64,000 nt of DNA, taken from positions 1 through 64,000 of the forward strand of contig NZ_JAMHIW010000013.1 in assembly GCF_023896955.1 (NCBI RefSeq). The letters run 5' to 3'. This stretch comes from Micromonospora sp. RHAY321. GTDB taxonomy: Bacteria > Actinomycetota > Actinomycetes > Mycobacteriales > Micromonosporaceae. This document shows positions 51,669-60,195 of this stretch, piece by piece. Below the pieces are notes generated by a model. It made no database searches, was not told the origin of the DNA, and saw nothing but the letters and a program-made list of their open reading frames with translations. The translations under genes were made by a program, and so were the position numbers. How positions within the stretch are numbered: position 1 is the stretch's first letter; every line of letters starts with the position of its first letter.

Positions 51669-53888
51669 TCAGACCCGGGTGGGGGTGCGGTCGGTGAGGT
51701 GGGTACGCAGGCCCTCGCCCTCGATGTCCACGTTCGGCAGGGCGCGGGACAGCCAGCGGGGCAGCCACCAGGCCCGGTCACCGAGCAGTGACATCACCGC
51801 GGGGACGATGGTCATGCGGACCACGAAGGCGTCGATGGCCACGCCGACGGCGAGCGCGAAGCCCATCGACTTGATCACCGGGTCCTCCAGGAAGACGAAG
51901 CCCCCGAAGACCGAGATCATGATCAGCGCGGCGGCGGTGACCACCCGGGCGCCGTGGCCCATGCCGCTGATCGTGGCCTGCCGGGCGGACTCGCCGTGCA
52001 CGAAGTCCTCCCGCATCCGGGACACGAGGAACACCTCGTAGTCCATGGCGAGCCCGAACAGAATGCCGATGAGCAGGATCGGCAGGAAGCTGATCAGCGG
52101 GGCCGGGGTGTCCAGGCCCACCAGGTCGGCGAGGTGCCCCTGCTGGAAGACCGCCACCGTGATGCCGAACGTGGCGGCGACGGTGAGCAGGAAGCCCAGC
52201 GCGGCCTTGACCGGCACCAGCAGCGAGCGGAACACCAGCATCAGCAGCAGCACCGAGAGCCCGACCACCAGCAGCAGGTAGATCGGCAGAGCGTCGGAGA
52301 GCTTCTCGGAGACGTCGATGCCGATGGCGGTGGCGCCGGTGAGCAGCACGTCCGCGCCGCGGATCCCGCCGACCGAGTCACGGATCTCGTGCACCAGGGT
52401 CTCGGTGGCCTCGTCGGTCGGGCCGGTCTTCGGCACCACGCCGAGCAGCGCGGTCCGGCCGTCGGGGCTGAGCTGCGGCGGCGCCACCGCGAGCACGTTC
52501 TCGGTGCGCTGGAGCAGCGCGGTGACCTGCGGCACGGCGGCCGAGGTGGCCTGTGGCGTGTCGCCGGCGACCACGACCGCGAGCCGGCCGGTGAAGCCCG
52601 GCCCGAAACCCTCGGTGGTCAGGTCGCTCGACACCCGGGCGGGCGAGCCGACGGCCGCCGTCGAGGCGTCCGGCAGGGCCAGCCGCATGTCCGGCGTGGG
52701 CAGCGCGAGCAGCCCCAGGCCGAGCAGGCCGACCAGGATGACCGGTACGCGGAACCGCGTGACCAGTCGCGCCCAGCGGAAGCCGAACCCGGACCGGTCC
52801 TCGTTCGGCGCGGTCTCGGCGAGCGTCCGCTCGGTGGCGTCCGGTGCGCTGTCGCCCGTGCCGTCGGCGGCGACCGGGCGCAGCCGGCGGGGGAGCACGC
52901 GGCGGCCGGCGAAGCCGAGGAGTGCCGGCTGGAGGGTGATCGCGACGAGCACGGCGACGGTGACCGTACCGGCGGCGGCGAGACCCATCACGGTGAGGAA
53001 CGGGATGTCCACCACGGCCAGACCGGCCAGGGCGATGACCACGGTGGCGCCGGCGAAGACCACGGCGGAGCCGGCGGTACCCACGGCCCGGCCGACCGCC
53101 TCCTCCGGGGACAGGCCGTCGAGCAGGTTCTGCCGGTGCCGGGAGGTGATGAACAGCGAGTAGTCGATGCCGACCGCGAGGCCGAGCATCAGCGCCAGGA
53201 TCGGCGCGGTGCTGGTCAACTCGACGACGCTGCTCAGGGCGAACAGGCCGGCCATGCCGGCGCCCACACCGATCAGGGCGTTGAGCATGGTCATCCCGGC
53301 CGCCACCAGCGAGCCGAAGGTGATGATCAGAACGATCGCGGCGACCAGCACGCCGAGCGCCTCGGTGGAGCCGATCTCCGGCTCACCACCCAGCACCTCA
53401 CCACCCGGGGCGACCTGCCAACCCTGCGCCTCGGCCGACGCCCCGACCTCCTCGTACGCGGTGCGCTGCGCGTCGGTCACCTCGTCCGCGCCGGTGGCGA
53501 ACTGGACCTGGACCAGCGCGTACCGGCCGTCGGGCGAGACCGCACCGACCTGGAACGGGTCGACCGCACCGACCACGCCGGGCAGCGTGGAAGCCTGCTT
53601 GACCAGCTCCTGCACCACGGCCTGGCCCTGGGGGCTGGCCAGTTGGACGTCCGCGGGTGCCTTGACCGCGATGGTGCCGGTGGCGCCGCTGGCCGCCGGG
53701 AACTGCTCGGCGAGCAGGTCGAGCGCGCGCTGGCTCTCGGTGCCGGGCATCGTGAAGTTGCTCGCCGTCGGGCCGCGCAGGGTCGCCGCGGCCAGGCCGG
53801 CGACGACGAGTACGACGAGCCAGAGCGCGACGACGAGCCGTCGCCGGCGCAGCGCGCCCCGGCCGAGCCGGTAGAGCAGGGTGGCCAT
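51669..53888 (-). CDS. MMPL/RND family membrane exporter
   Basis: 739-residue transporter with two repeats, each an extracytoplasmic loop followed by about five membrane helices (first block about 165-350, second about 510-700). The family motifs GIDYSLFITSRHRQ and AMDYEVFLVSRMREDF lie in helix 4 of each repeat. Likely proton-driven export of a lipid or hydrophobic compound. ATG 53888 shares one base with the TetR stop. A TetR gene directly upstream with tandem palindromes controls it, as is common for drug-responsive exporters. Confidence 0.94.
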   Translation of the reverse strand: MATLLYRLGRGALRRRRLVVALWLVVLVVAGLAAATLRGPTASNFTMPGTESQRALDLLAEQFPAASGATGTIAVKAPADVQLASPQGQAVVQELVKQASTLPGVVGAVDPFQVGAVSPDGRYALVQVQFATGADEVTDAQRTAYEEVGASAEAQGWQVAPGGEVLGGEPEIGSTEALGVLVAAIVLIITFGSLVAAGMTMLNALIGVGAGMAGLFALSSVVELTSTAPILALMLGLAVGIDYSLFITSRHRQNLLDGLSPEEAVGRAVGTAGSAVVFAGATVVIALAGLAVVDIPFLTVMGLAAAGTVTVAVLVAITLQPALLGFAGRRVLPRRLRPVAADGTGDSAPDATERTLAETAPNEDRSGFGFRWARLVTRFRVPVILVGLLGLGLLALPTPDMRLALPDASTAAVGSPARVSSDLTTEGFGPGFTGRLAVVVAGDTPQATSAAVPQVTALLQRTENVLAVAPPQLSPDGRTALLGVVPKTGPTDEATETLVHEIRDSVGGIRGADVLLTGATAIGIDVSEKLSDALPIYLLLVVGLSVLLLMLVFRSLLVPVKAALGFLLTVAATFGITVAVFQQGHLADLVGLDTPAPLISFLPILLIGILFGLAMDYEVFLVSRMREDFVHGESARQATISGMGHGARVVTAAALIMISVFGGFVFLEDPVIKSMGFALAVGVAIDAFVVRMTIVPAVMSLLGDRAWWLPRWLSRALPNVDIEGEGLRTHLTDRTPTRV

Positions 53889-54475
53889 CAGGTTTCCTTG
53901 TCCTCGGTCGTGGGTGGTTGGGGCAGGGATGCGTCGACGGGTTCGAGGGCCCGCCGGACGAGGGTCAGCAGGGCGGGGCGCAGCTCGTCGTCGGGGACGT
54001 CGACGAACTCGGCGCACCCCTCGGAGATGCCGGCCAGCAGCACAAGCGCCGTGATCCGGGCGCCGGGCCGGTCGGAGTGCCCGGCCAGCGCGTCGCGCAG
54101 CCGTTCGGAGATCTGCTGGATGTGCGCGAAGGCCGGCTGGCACAGCAGCTCCGGGAACTCGCCCCGGAGCAGCGCGATCTCGCGCCGGAAACGGACCGCG
54201 AGGTCGACGAAGCCGACCGCGGCGGCCTGCTGGGCGGCCGCGCCGGTCAGCCCGGTGAGCTGGTCGTCGAGGGCCCGCAGCACCGCGATGGCGGGCGCCA
54301 TCAGCTCGGCGAGCAGGGCTTCCTTGTTGGCGAAGTGGTAGAGCACGGTGGCTTTGGAGCAGCCGACCTCGCGGGCGATGTCCTGTAGCGAGGTGCCCCG
54401 GTAGCCGGTCACCGCGAACCGTCGCGCCGCCGCGGCGAGGATCTCGCCGTGCGTCTCGGACACCGCTCTGGCCAT
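53888..54475 (-). CDS. TetR family transcriptional regulator
   Basis: 195 residues. Helix-turn-helix at about 20-60 with FAVTGYRGTSLQDIAREVGCSKATVLYHFANKE, typical TetR. The ligand-binding part holds four cysteines, two (ISEGCAEF and LLCQPAF) in plausible sensing positions. Start at ATG 54475 with GGAGG ten bases upstream. It should repress itself and the MMPL gene through the two palindromes directly upstream. Confidence 0.92.
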   Translation of the reverse strand: MARAVSETHGEILAAAARRFAVTGYRGTSLQDIAREVGCSKATVLYHFANKEALLAELMAPAIAVLRALDDQLTGLTGAAAQQAAAVGFVDLAVRFRREIALLRGEFPELLCQPAFAHIQQISERLRDALAGHSDRPGARITALVLLAGISEGCAEFVDVPDDELRPALLTLVRRALEPVDASLPQPPTTEDKET

Positions 54476-54504
54476 CACCGGTCCACCTCCGTAGACCAGC
54501 ATGC

Positions 54505-54539
54505 CTGACCGATCGGTCAGAGCCTGACCGATCGGTCAG
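54505..54539 (-). promoter_or_regulatory. Tandem TetR operators
   Basis: Two identical perfect 16-bp palindromes CTGACCGATCGGTCAG (54505-54520 and 54524-54539), 19 bases apart, just before the TetR start. They match the common TGACCGATCGGTCA operator class. Confidence 0.9.
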
Positions 54540-54574
54540 ATTGGCGCGTGGCGTTGCCCACACCCCGGTCCGGT

Positions 54575-55006
54575 TTAGCCGGCGTGCTCCCGGTCGTACC
54601 TGGTACGCGCTTCGGCGATGGTCCGGCGGTGCCGCTCGGCCCAGCTGGTCAGGGCCACCAGCGACTCGTAGAGCTCCAGGGCCATCGGGGTGGCGGTGTA
54701 CTCGACCTTCGGCGGGACGGTCGGATAGACCGTGCGGTGCAACAGGCCGTCGCGTTCCAGGTTGCGCAGGGTCAGCGTGAGCATCCGGCGGCTGATCCCC
54801 TCGATGTGCCGCTCCAGCTCGGTGAAGCGCACCGGGCCGTTCGAGGCGGACACGAGGATGCTGATGCTCCACTTCCCGCCGACCCGGTCGAGCACCTCGC
54901 GGACGGTGCAGGCCCGGGCCTGACCCGTGCTGAACGGCACGTTCTCCGCCGCGCAGGTCAGCTCGGCCTCCACCAGCGCGGACACATCGCTGTTCCTCTG
55001 GGACAT
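54575..55006 (-). CDS. HxlR family transcriptional regulator
   Basis: 143-residue winged-helix regulator with VLDRVGGKWSISILVSASNGPVRFTELERHIEGISRRMLTLTLRNLERDGLLHR, the HxlR signature. Cys at 18 (LTCAAENVPF) and near 33 (ACTVREV) might act as redox sensors, as in relatives (QorR/HypR). ATG 55006 chosen with GGAGG seven bases upstream. Divergent from the MFS gene and probably its regulator. Confidence 0.93.
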   Translation of the reverse strand: MSQRNSDVSALVEAELTCAAENVPFSTGQARACTVREVLDRVGGKWSISILVSASNGPVRFTELERHIEGISRRMLTLTLRNLERDGLLHRTVYPTVPPKVEYTATPMALELYESLVALTSWAERHRRTIAEARTRYDREHAG

Positions 55007-55041
55007 CACAGTGCCTCCTTCCGCTCCCGCTCATGGTCACA

Positions 55042-55053
55042 GACGATGTCGTC
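55042..55053. promoter_or_regulatory. Palindrome between HxlR and MFS genes
   Basis: GACGA-TG-TCGTC lies midway in the 78-base divergent gap and may be the HxlR binding site. Confidence 0.4.
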
Positions 55054-55084
55054 GGTAACAAACCGTGCACCAAGGAGGCTTTCC

Positions 55085-56548
55085 ATGGACCCCGTCGTCC
55101 CGGCTCGCTGGCCGGCACTGCTCGTGCTCTGCGCCGGCAGCCTGATGATCATTCTGGACGGCAGCGTCGTCTCGGTGGCGCTGCCCGCCGTACAACGCGA
55201 TCTGGGCTTCACCGCCGCCGGCCTGGCCTGGGTGGTCAACGCCTACCTGGTCGCGTTCGGCGGGCTGCTGCTGCTCGCCGGCCGCCTCGGCGACCTGCTC
55301 GGCCGGCGGCGGGTCTTCCTGGCCGGCGTCGCGCTGTTCACCCTGGCCTCGCTGGCCTGCGCGGTCGCCACCGGGCCCGGCCTGCTGGTCGGCGCGCGCT
55401 TCGGCCAGGGCGTCGGCGGCGCGCTGGCCATGGCGGTCAGCCTCGGCATGATCGTCCGGCTCTACCCCGAGCCGGCCGAGCGGGCCCGCGCGATCGCCGT
55501 GTTCAGCTTCACCGGAGCGGCCGGGGCGTCGGTCGGCACGGTGGCTGGTGGGGTGCTCACCGACCTGGCCGGCTGGCGGTCGATCTTCCTGGTCAACCTC
55601 CCGATCGGGGCGGTCATCCTGCTCGCCGCCGTCCGCCGGCTCCCCGCCGAGCGGGGGATCGGCCTGCGGGCGGGCCTCGACCTGCCCGGCGCGCTGCTCG
55701 CCACCGCCGGCCTGATGGCCGCGGTGCTGAGCATCGTGGGGACCGGCGAGCATGGCTGGACCAGCCCACGGACCCTCGGCGCGGCGGCGCTCGCGGTGCT
55801 GCTGCTCGGCGGGTTCGCCATGCGCCAACGGGTGGCTGCCACCCCGCTGCTGCCGGCCCGGGTGCTGCGCGTCCCGGGCCTGGTCGCGGCGAACGCCGTG
55901 CAGTTCCTCACGATCGCCGCGTTCTTCGGCTTCCAGTTCCTGCTCGCCGTGGAGCTGCAACTGGTGCTCGGGCTGGACGCGGCCGCCACCGGCTGGGCCT
56001 TCCTACCCACCCCGGTGGTGATCGCCGTGGTGTCGCTCGGGCTGGCTGGCCGGCTGATCGCCCGGTGGGGTGCCCGGGCCGTGCTGCTCGCCGGGCTCGG
56101 CCTGGCAACCGTCGGCTTCCTGCTGCTCGCCCGGCTGGCCGCCGACGGTGGCTACCTCGCCGACGTTCTCCCCGCGATGCTGATCTTCGGGCTGGCCGGC
56201 GGCCTGACCCTGCCGGCGGTCACCACGCTGGCCATGGCCGGCGCGACCGACGCGGACGCCGGGCTCGCGTCCGGGCTGGCCAACACCACCCAGCAGGTCG
56301 GCGGCGCGGTCGGGCTGGCGGCCCTGGCCACCCTGGCCGCCGCGCGCACCGACGGACTGCGGGCCGTCGGCTGGGCCGAGACGGCCGCGCTGGCCGGCGG
56401 CTACCGGACGGCGTTCGCCGTCGCCGCCGCCCTGGTGGTCGCCGCACTGCTGGTGGCGCTGACCACGCTGCCCGGCACCCGGCGCGCCGACGCCGATCGG
56501 CACGTGCAGTTGACCGACGACGCCGGTGCCGGGAGGGTGAGCGGGTGA
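55085..56548 (+). CDS. MFS transporter, DHA2 (14-helix drug efflux) family
   Basis: 487 residues with about 14 membrane helices. SLMIILDGSVVSVALPAVQRDLGF at the first helix, GRLGDLLGRRRVF in the loop between helices 2 and 3 (motif A), and GGVLTDLAGWRSIFLVNLPIG (motif C) place it in the proton-driven multidrug efflux family. AAGGAGG precedes the ATG. Divergent HxlR gene is the likely regulator. Its stop overlaps the start of a LigD-type polymerase gene. Confidence 0.94.
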   Translation: MDPVVPARWPALLVLCAGSLMIILDGSVVSVALPAVQRDLGFTAAGLAWVVNAYLVAFGGLLLLAGRLGDLLGRRRVFLAGVALFTLASLACAVATGPGLLVGARFGQGVGGALAMAVSLGMIVRLYPEPAERARAIAVFSFTGAAGASVGTVAGGVLTDLAGWRSIFLVNLPIGAVILLAAVRRLPAERGIGLRAGLDLPGALLATAGLMAAVLSIVGTGEHGWTSPRTLGAAALAVLLLGGFAMRQRVAATPLLPARVLRVPGLVAANAVQFLTIAAFFGFQFLLAVELQLVLGLDAAATGWAFLPTPVVIAVVSLGLAGRLIARWGARAVLLAGLGLATVGFLLLARLAADGGYLADVLPAMLIFGLAGGLTLPAVTTLAMAGATDADAGLASGLANTTQQVGGAVGLAALATLAAARTDGLRAVGWAETAALAGGYRTAFAVAAALVVAALLVALTTLPGTRRADADRHVQLTDDAGAGRVSG

Positions 56549-57504
56549 GTGAGGCTGAGGAGACCCGGGACGGCGTGGCCCTGACCAACCTGGACCAGCG
56601 GCTGTCCGACCGTGACGACGCGACCAAGCGCGACCTGGTCGACTACCTCGACGCGGTCCGGGACCGGATCCTGCCGCAGCTGCGGGACCGACCGCTGTCG
56701 GTGATCCGGGTCCGACCCGGCCAGCCGCCGTTCATGCAGAAGAACCTGCCCCGCTACACCCCGGACTGGGTCCGCCGCGTGCCGGTCTGGGCGGAGGCGT
56801 CGCACCGGGAGGTCTCGTACGCCCTCTGCGACGACCGGCGCACCCTGCTCTGGTTCGCCAACCAGCGGGCGGTGGAGTACCACCCGACGCTGGCCACCGC
56901 ACCGGACCTGCACCGCCCGACCCATCTGGTGCTCGACCTGGACCCGCCGGAGGGTGACGGGTTCGGCGCGGCGGTGGCCGCGGCGTTGCTGGTCCGCCGG
57001 GCGCTGGCAGACGCCGGCCTGACCGGCGCGGTCAAGACCAGCGGCGCCAAGGGGGTGCACGTGTTCGTCCCGGTGGCCGGCGAGCCCACGGCGGAGGAGT
57101 TGGCCGCCGCCACGCGGGCGCTCGCCGTCCGCGCCGAGCGACTCGACCCGGCGGTGGCCACCACGGCGTACATCAAGGAGGACCGGGGCGGCCGGGTCTT
57201 CGTGGACGCCACCCGCTCCGGCGGGGCGACCGTCGTGGCCACCTACAGCCCACGGCTGCGACCCGGGCTGCCGGTCTCCTTCCCGGTCGACTGGGCCGAC
57301 CTGACCGAGGTGACCCCGGCGGACTTCACCATCCGGACCGTGCCGTCGCTGGTGGCCGACGGCGACCCGTGGGCGGCGCTGATGCCGGCGCCGCAGCAGC
57401 TCCCCGCCGACCTGGTGGCGGAGGGGCGGACCATTCCGGTGGCCCGCGTCCAGGCCATGCACGAGGGCAAGCGGCGGGCTCGCGCCCGCCGCGAAGCCGG
57501 CTGA
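56545..57504 (+). CDS. LigD-type polymerase/primase domain protein
   Basis: 319-residue stand-alone polymerase domain of the archaeo-eukaryotic primase superfamily, used in Ku/LigD non-homologous end joining. LVLDLDPPEGDGF holds the metal-binding Asp pair (about 130-132), TSGAKGVHVFVP is the nucleotide-binding motif, and VFVDATRS carries the third acidic residue. No ligase or nuclease domain is attached. GTG start overlaps the MFS stop (GTGA), an odd operon partner for a repair enzyme. Confidence 0.93.
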   Translation: MSEAEETRDGVALTNLDQRLSDRDDATKRDLVDYLDAVRDRILPQLRDRPLSVIRVRPGQPPFMQKNLPRYTPDWVRRVPVWAEASHREVSYALCDDRRTLLWFANQRAVEYHPTLATAPDLHRPTHLVLDLDPPEGDGFGAAVAAALLVRRALADAGLTGAVKTSGAKGVHVFVPVAGEPTAEELAAATRALAVRAERLDPAVATTAYIKEDRGGRVFVDATRSGGATVVATYSPRLRPGLPVSFPVDWADLTEVTPADFTIRTVPSLVADGDPWAALMPAPQQLPADLVAEGRTIPVARVQAMHEGKRRARARREAG

Positions 57505-57508
57505 CCTC

Positions 57509-58843
57509 TCAGCGTCCCTGCAGGCGCTTCACGTTGTCGCCGAACGTCCAGCCCTTCGACCCGTCCCAGTTCGCCGACCAGGTCATCAGGCCCTTGAGGC
57601 CGGGTATGCCGTTCCACGCCTGGGTGACCAGCGACGTCGACATGTAGCCGCCGCCCGCGCCGGTCTGCGCGGGCAGGCCCGGGACCTGCTTGTCGTACGG
57701 CACGCGGATGGTGGTGCCCTGGATGGTCAGGCCGTTGTTCAGGCACTGCGTCTGCACCGTGAAGCCCTGCACCGTGCCGGCGGGGTACGAGTCGCCGGCG
57801 CAGCCGTACATGCTGCCGTTGTAGTACTGCATGTTCAGCCACCAGAGCCGGCCGTTGTCCACGTACTTCTTGATGATCGGCAGGTAGGAACCCCAGATCG
57901 AGCCGTAGACCACGCTGCCGCCGGTGACGTAGGCCGTCTCCGGCGCCATGGTCAGGCCGAAGTTCGACGGCATCCGGGCCAGCACTCCGTCGATGATGCG
58001 GATCAGGTTGGCCTGCGACGTGGACAGGGTGTTGATGTTGCCACTACCGGTCAGGCCGGTCTCGATGTCGATGTCGATGCCGTCGAAGTGGTAGGCCGTC
58101 AGGATCGGCACGATCGTCGCGATGAATCGGTCGGCGACCGCGCTGGAGCTCAGGTCGATGCCCGCCGCGGCCCCACCGATCGACATCAGGATGGTTGCGC
58201 CGGCGGCCTTGGCCTGGCACATCTCGGCCGGGGTGGCCACCTTCACGCCGGCGTCCATGCCGTTCTCCCAGAGCACCGTGCCGTCGGCGCGGATCACCGG
58301 GAAAGCCGCGTTGATCACGTTGTAGCCGTGCTGGCCGAGCCGGCTGTCGGTGATCGGGATCCAGCCGAGGCCGGGGTGCACGCCGTTGGAGGCGCCGTCC
58401 CAGTTCTCCCAGTAGCCCTGCAGCACCTTGCCGGCGGGCCGCGACTTCACCGCGCAGGTCCCACCGGTCGGCGGTGGCGGCGTGGTCGGCGGTGGCGTGG
58501 TCGGCGGCGGTGGCGTGGTGGGTGGCGGTGGCGTGGTCGGCGGCGGGGTGCTTCCCGAGCACGCGCCCAGGTCACGCCACAGCGACGGGGTCGAGGCCGG
58601 GTTCCAGCCGGCGCCGGGGTGTGCGGTGTGGGTGACCAGAGCCTGGTAGAGCCGGCCGCCGTAGGTGACCTGCGCGCCCGCCGGGTAGGTACTGCCCTCG
58701 GCCCAGGCCGGCGCGGTGCAGACGACCATCGGGACGGCGTCCGCCGAGGACACGGCGGCCACGCTGCTGGGGACGAAGGCGACGGCGGCGGCCACGGTCA
58801 TCGCCGCCCCGGCCACCACTGCGAAAATCCGACGGCTTCTCAT
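57509..58843 (-). CDS. Secreted chitinase: CBM5/12 plus glycoside hydrolase family 18
   Basis: 444 residues. Signal peptide about 1-30, a CBM5/12 chitin-binding module at about 41-95 (WAEGSTYPAGAQVTYGGRLYQ, WNPASTPSLWRDL), a Thr-Pro linker (about 98-128) and a GH18 domain with LMSIGG and the catalytic HFDGIDIDIE near 252-260. Complements the CBM2 chitinase at 41265. Upstream are a candidate promoter and repeated motifs. Terminates four bases from the convergent polymerase gene, without a hairpin. Confidence 0.95.
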   Translation of the reverse strand: MRSRRIFAVVAGAAMTVAAAVAFVPSSVAAVSSADAVPMVVCTAPAWAEGSTYPAGAQVTYGGRLYQALVTHTAHPGAGWNPASTPSLWRDLGACSGSTPPPTTPPPPTTPPPPTTPPPTTPPPPTGGTCAVKSRPAGKVLQGYWENWDGASNGVHPGLGWIPITDSRLGQHGYNVINAAFPVIRADGTVLWENGMDAGVKVATPAEMCQAKAAGATILMSIGGAAAGIDLSSSAVADRFIATIVPILTAYHFDGIDIDIETGLTGSGNINTLSTSQANLIRIIDGVLARMPSNFGLTMAPETAYVTGGSVVYGSIWGSYLPIIKKYVDNGRLWWLNMQYYNGSMYGCAGDSYPAGTVQGFTVQTQCLNNGLTIQGTTIRVPYDKQVPGLPAQTGAGGGYMSTSLVTQAWNGIPGLKGLMTWSANWDGSKGWTFGDNVKRLQGR

Positions 58844-58874
58844 GGCTCACTCCCCAGGCTTCGACGACCCGTGA

Positions 58875-58925
58875 CCTCCACATATTGACGTTCGTGACGT
58901 TTAATATCAAGGGTTGTTAACAGAT
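58875..58925 (-). promoter_or_regulatory. AT-rich upstream region of the second chitinase gene
   Basis: On the minus strand TTGATA, 17 bases and CAATAT form a candidate promoter. The spacer holds AACGTCACGAACGTCA, a repeat of AACGTCA with a 9-bp period. GTTAAC further upstream (58916-58921) echoes the palindrome before the other chitinase gene. Confidence 0.5.
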
Positions 58926-59071
58926 TCGAGGAAGCGCCGAGCGGCCCGGCGCGCGGGAAGATCGCCCTCGATCCAGGAAACAGTGGGGTCGTCGATGCCG
59001 CGAGGCCACTACTTCCAGCATCGGGCGCGATCGTGGGGCTCGGCGCAGTGTGGTGGTGGCCTGGGAAGCGG

Positions 59072-59100
59072 CGAAGCCCGGGCCAACGGCCCGGGCTTCG
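59072..59100 (-). terminator. Hairpin after tRNA-Arg
   Basis: Perfect 13-bp stem with AAC loop (CGAAGCCCGGGCC and its complement), ten bases past the tRNA end. Probably ends tRNA transcription. Confidence 0.75.
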
Positions 59101-59109
59101 GTGTTCTGG

Positions 59110-59184
59110 TGGTGCCCCCGGCAGGATTCGAACCTGCGCCCCCGCCTCCGGAGGGCGGTGCTCTATCCCCTGAGCTACGGGGGC
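59110..59184 (-). tRNA. tRNA-Arg (anticodon CCG)
   Basis: The minus strand folds as a cloverleaf: acceptor GCCCCCG/CGGGGGC, D arm GCTC...GAGC, anticodon arm CCGCC-CTCCGGA-GGCGG giving CCG, T arm GCAGG-TTCGAAT-CCTGC. The 3' CCA is encoded (59110-59112). It decodes CGG. Confidence 0.95.
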
Positions 59185-59306
59185 TCAGCGACTGGAGAAG
59201 ACTAGCAAACCTCCTCCGCGAACGCCGAATCGGTATCCGGTGACCCGATCGTGTCGCCGACCGCCCGATCGCCCTGGTGGTCAGGCCGCCCGAGTGCCCG
59301 AAACAG

Positions 59307-60026
59307 TCAGGCGGCGACCGCCCGGCCGCAGCTGGGCAGCGGGTGCAGCACGATCCGCCGGGGGAGTCGCCGTGGCCACTCGTTGCGTGGCCAGGAGCCG
59401 TCCACGATCAGGTGCACGGTGCGCTGCTCCTCGCCGCTGAGCCGCAGCACGAAGTCGCGGGGGAGCGGCGGGTCCACCGTCGGAGTGGTGATCATGAAGC
59501 GCACCCGGCCGCGGGACGAGACGGCGGAGATCACGTCGGCCGCCGGCATGGTGCCGCGCAACCGCACCCGCCCCATCCAGTAGACCTCGGCGAGGTGCTC
59601 CTGTGCGGCCCGGGTGATCGCCGGGTACTCGCTGCGTACCCACCGCTCGACCGCGCTGACGCAGAGCCCGCAGGCCCGCTCGCGCGGCTCCCGCGGACCC
59701 AACCCCCAGGCCCGCAGGTACGCCCCGACCGCCCCCGCGTCCAGCGGCACGTCGAACCGGCGCTGGATGAGCGTGCCGAGGCTCTGCCGCGTCCACAGCT
59801 CCTCGTCGATGTCGAACTCGTCGGGGTGGACGCCCCGGAGCACGTCGATCAGTTCGAGTTCCTGTTCGCGGCTGAGCATTCCCGGCTCGCCCTGCCGCTG
59901 TCCGCGACGGACGGCTGCCACCGCCCCGTCACCGCCGATGGTGTGGCGTCGGCACCAGCTGGTGACCGAACGCCGTGCGTCTCTGAGTGCAACCCCCACG
60001 TCCTGCGCAACGAGCCCGAATCGCAA
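59307..60026 (-). CDS. IS630-transposase-derived winged-helix protein, catalytic core degenerate
   Basis: 239 residues. The N-terminal half matches the two DNA-binding parts of IS630 transposases: a first HTH (VALRDARRSVTSWCRRH) and the winged helix (LSREQELELIDVLRG ... LWTRQSLGTLIQRRFDVPLDAGAVGAYLRAWGL). The second half keeps the transposase-like VISAVSSRGRVRFMI and LIVDG segments, but the first catalytic Asp region (normally YWGDE) reads YWMGRVRL and the protein stops before the last Glu. It is intact as an ORF, so it may be a domesticated DNA-binding protein. TTG 60026 chosen: TATCGT lies exactly six bases upstream (leaderless). Other starts are possible. Confidence 0.7.
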   Translation of the reverse strand: MRFGLVAQDVGVALRDARRSVTSWCRRHTIGGDGAVAAVRRGQRQGEPGMLSREQELELIDVLRGVHPDEFDIDEELWTRQSLGTLIQRRFDVPLDAGAVGAYLRAWGLGPREPRERACGLCVSAVERWVRSEYPAITRAAQEHLAEVYWMGRVRLRGTMPAADVISAVSSRGRVRFMITTPTVDPPLPRDFVLRLSGEEQRTVHLIVDGSWPRNEWPRRLPRRIVLHPLPSCGRAVAA

Positions 60027-60136
60027 CTGGTCACGATATGTGCGGAGAAAACTCTCTAAGCAACGTAATCGGTTGGACCACCCAAAACACCCATACGGGA
60101 CGTTAAGGACGGGATGGGCGGTTTCCCACACGGCAC

Positions 60137-60176
60137 GGGCCCGCGCCCCGCCGGTGTACGGCGGTTACGCGGGCCC
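60137..60176 (-). terminator. Hairpin terminator after the DUF305 gene
   Basis: GGGCCCGCG/CGCGGGCCC (60137-60145 with 60168-60176) with an inner CCGCC/GGCGG stem, 20 bases past the stop. Confidence 0.8.
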
Positions 60177-60195
60177 GATGTGGCCGTGCGGTGGG

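Noticed and set aside
53889..55118. N-terminal extension of the MMPL frame through the TetR and HxlR genes
   Set aside because: It overlaps two complete genes with clear motifs, and the MMPL start ATG at 53888 sits exactly at the TetR stop.
59110..59184. tRNA-Arg as an integration site with an element beside it
   Set aside because: No duplicate of the tRNA 3' end, no integrase, and genes on both sides are ordinary. The IS630-derived ORF has no flanking inverted repeats.
59307..60131. Longer start (GTG 60131) for the IS630-derived protein
   Set aside because: The added codons are AT-rich with TTA codons, and contain the predicted promoter. TTG 60026 fits the leaderless spacing and the beginning of family similarity.
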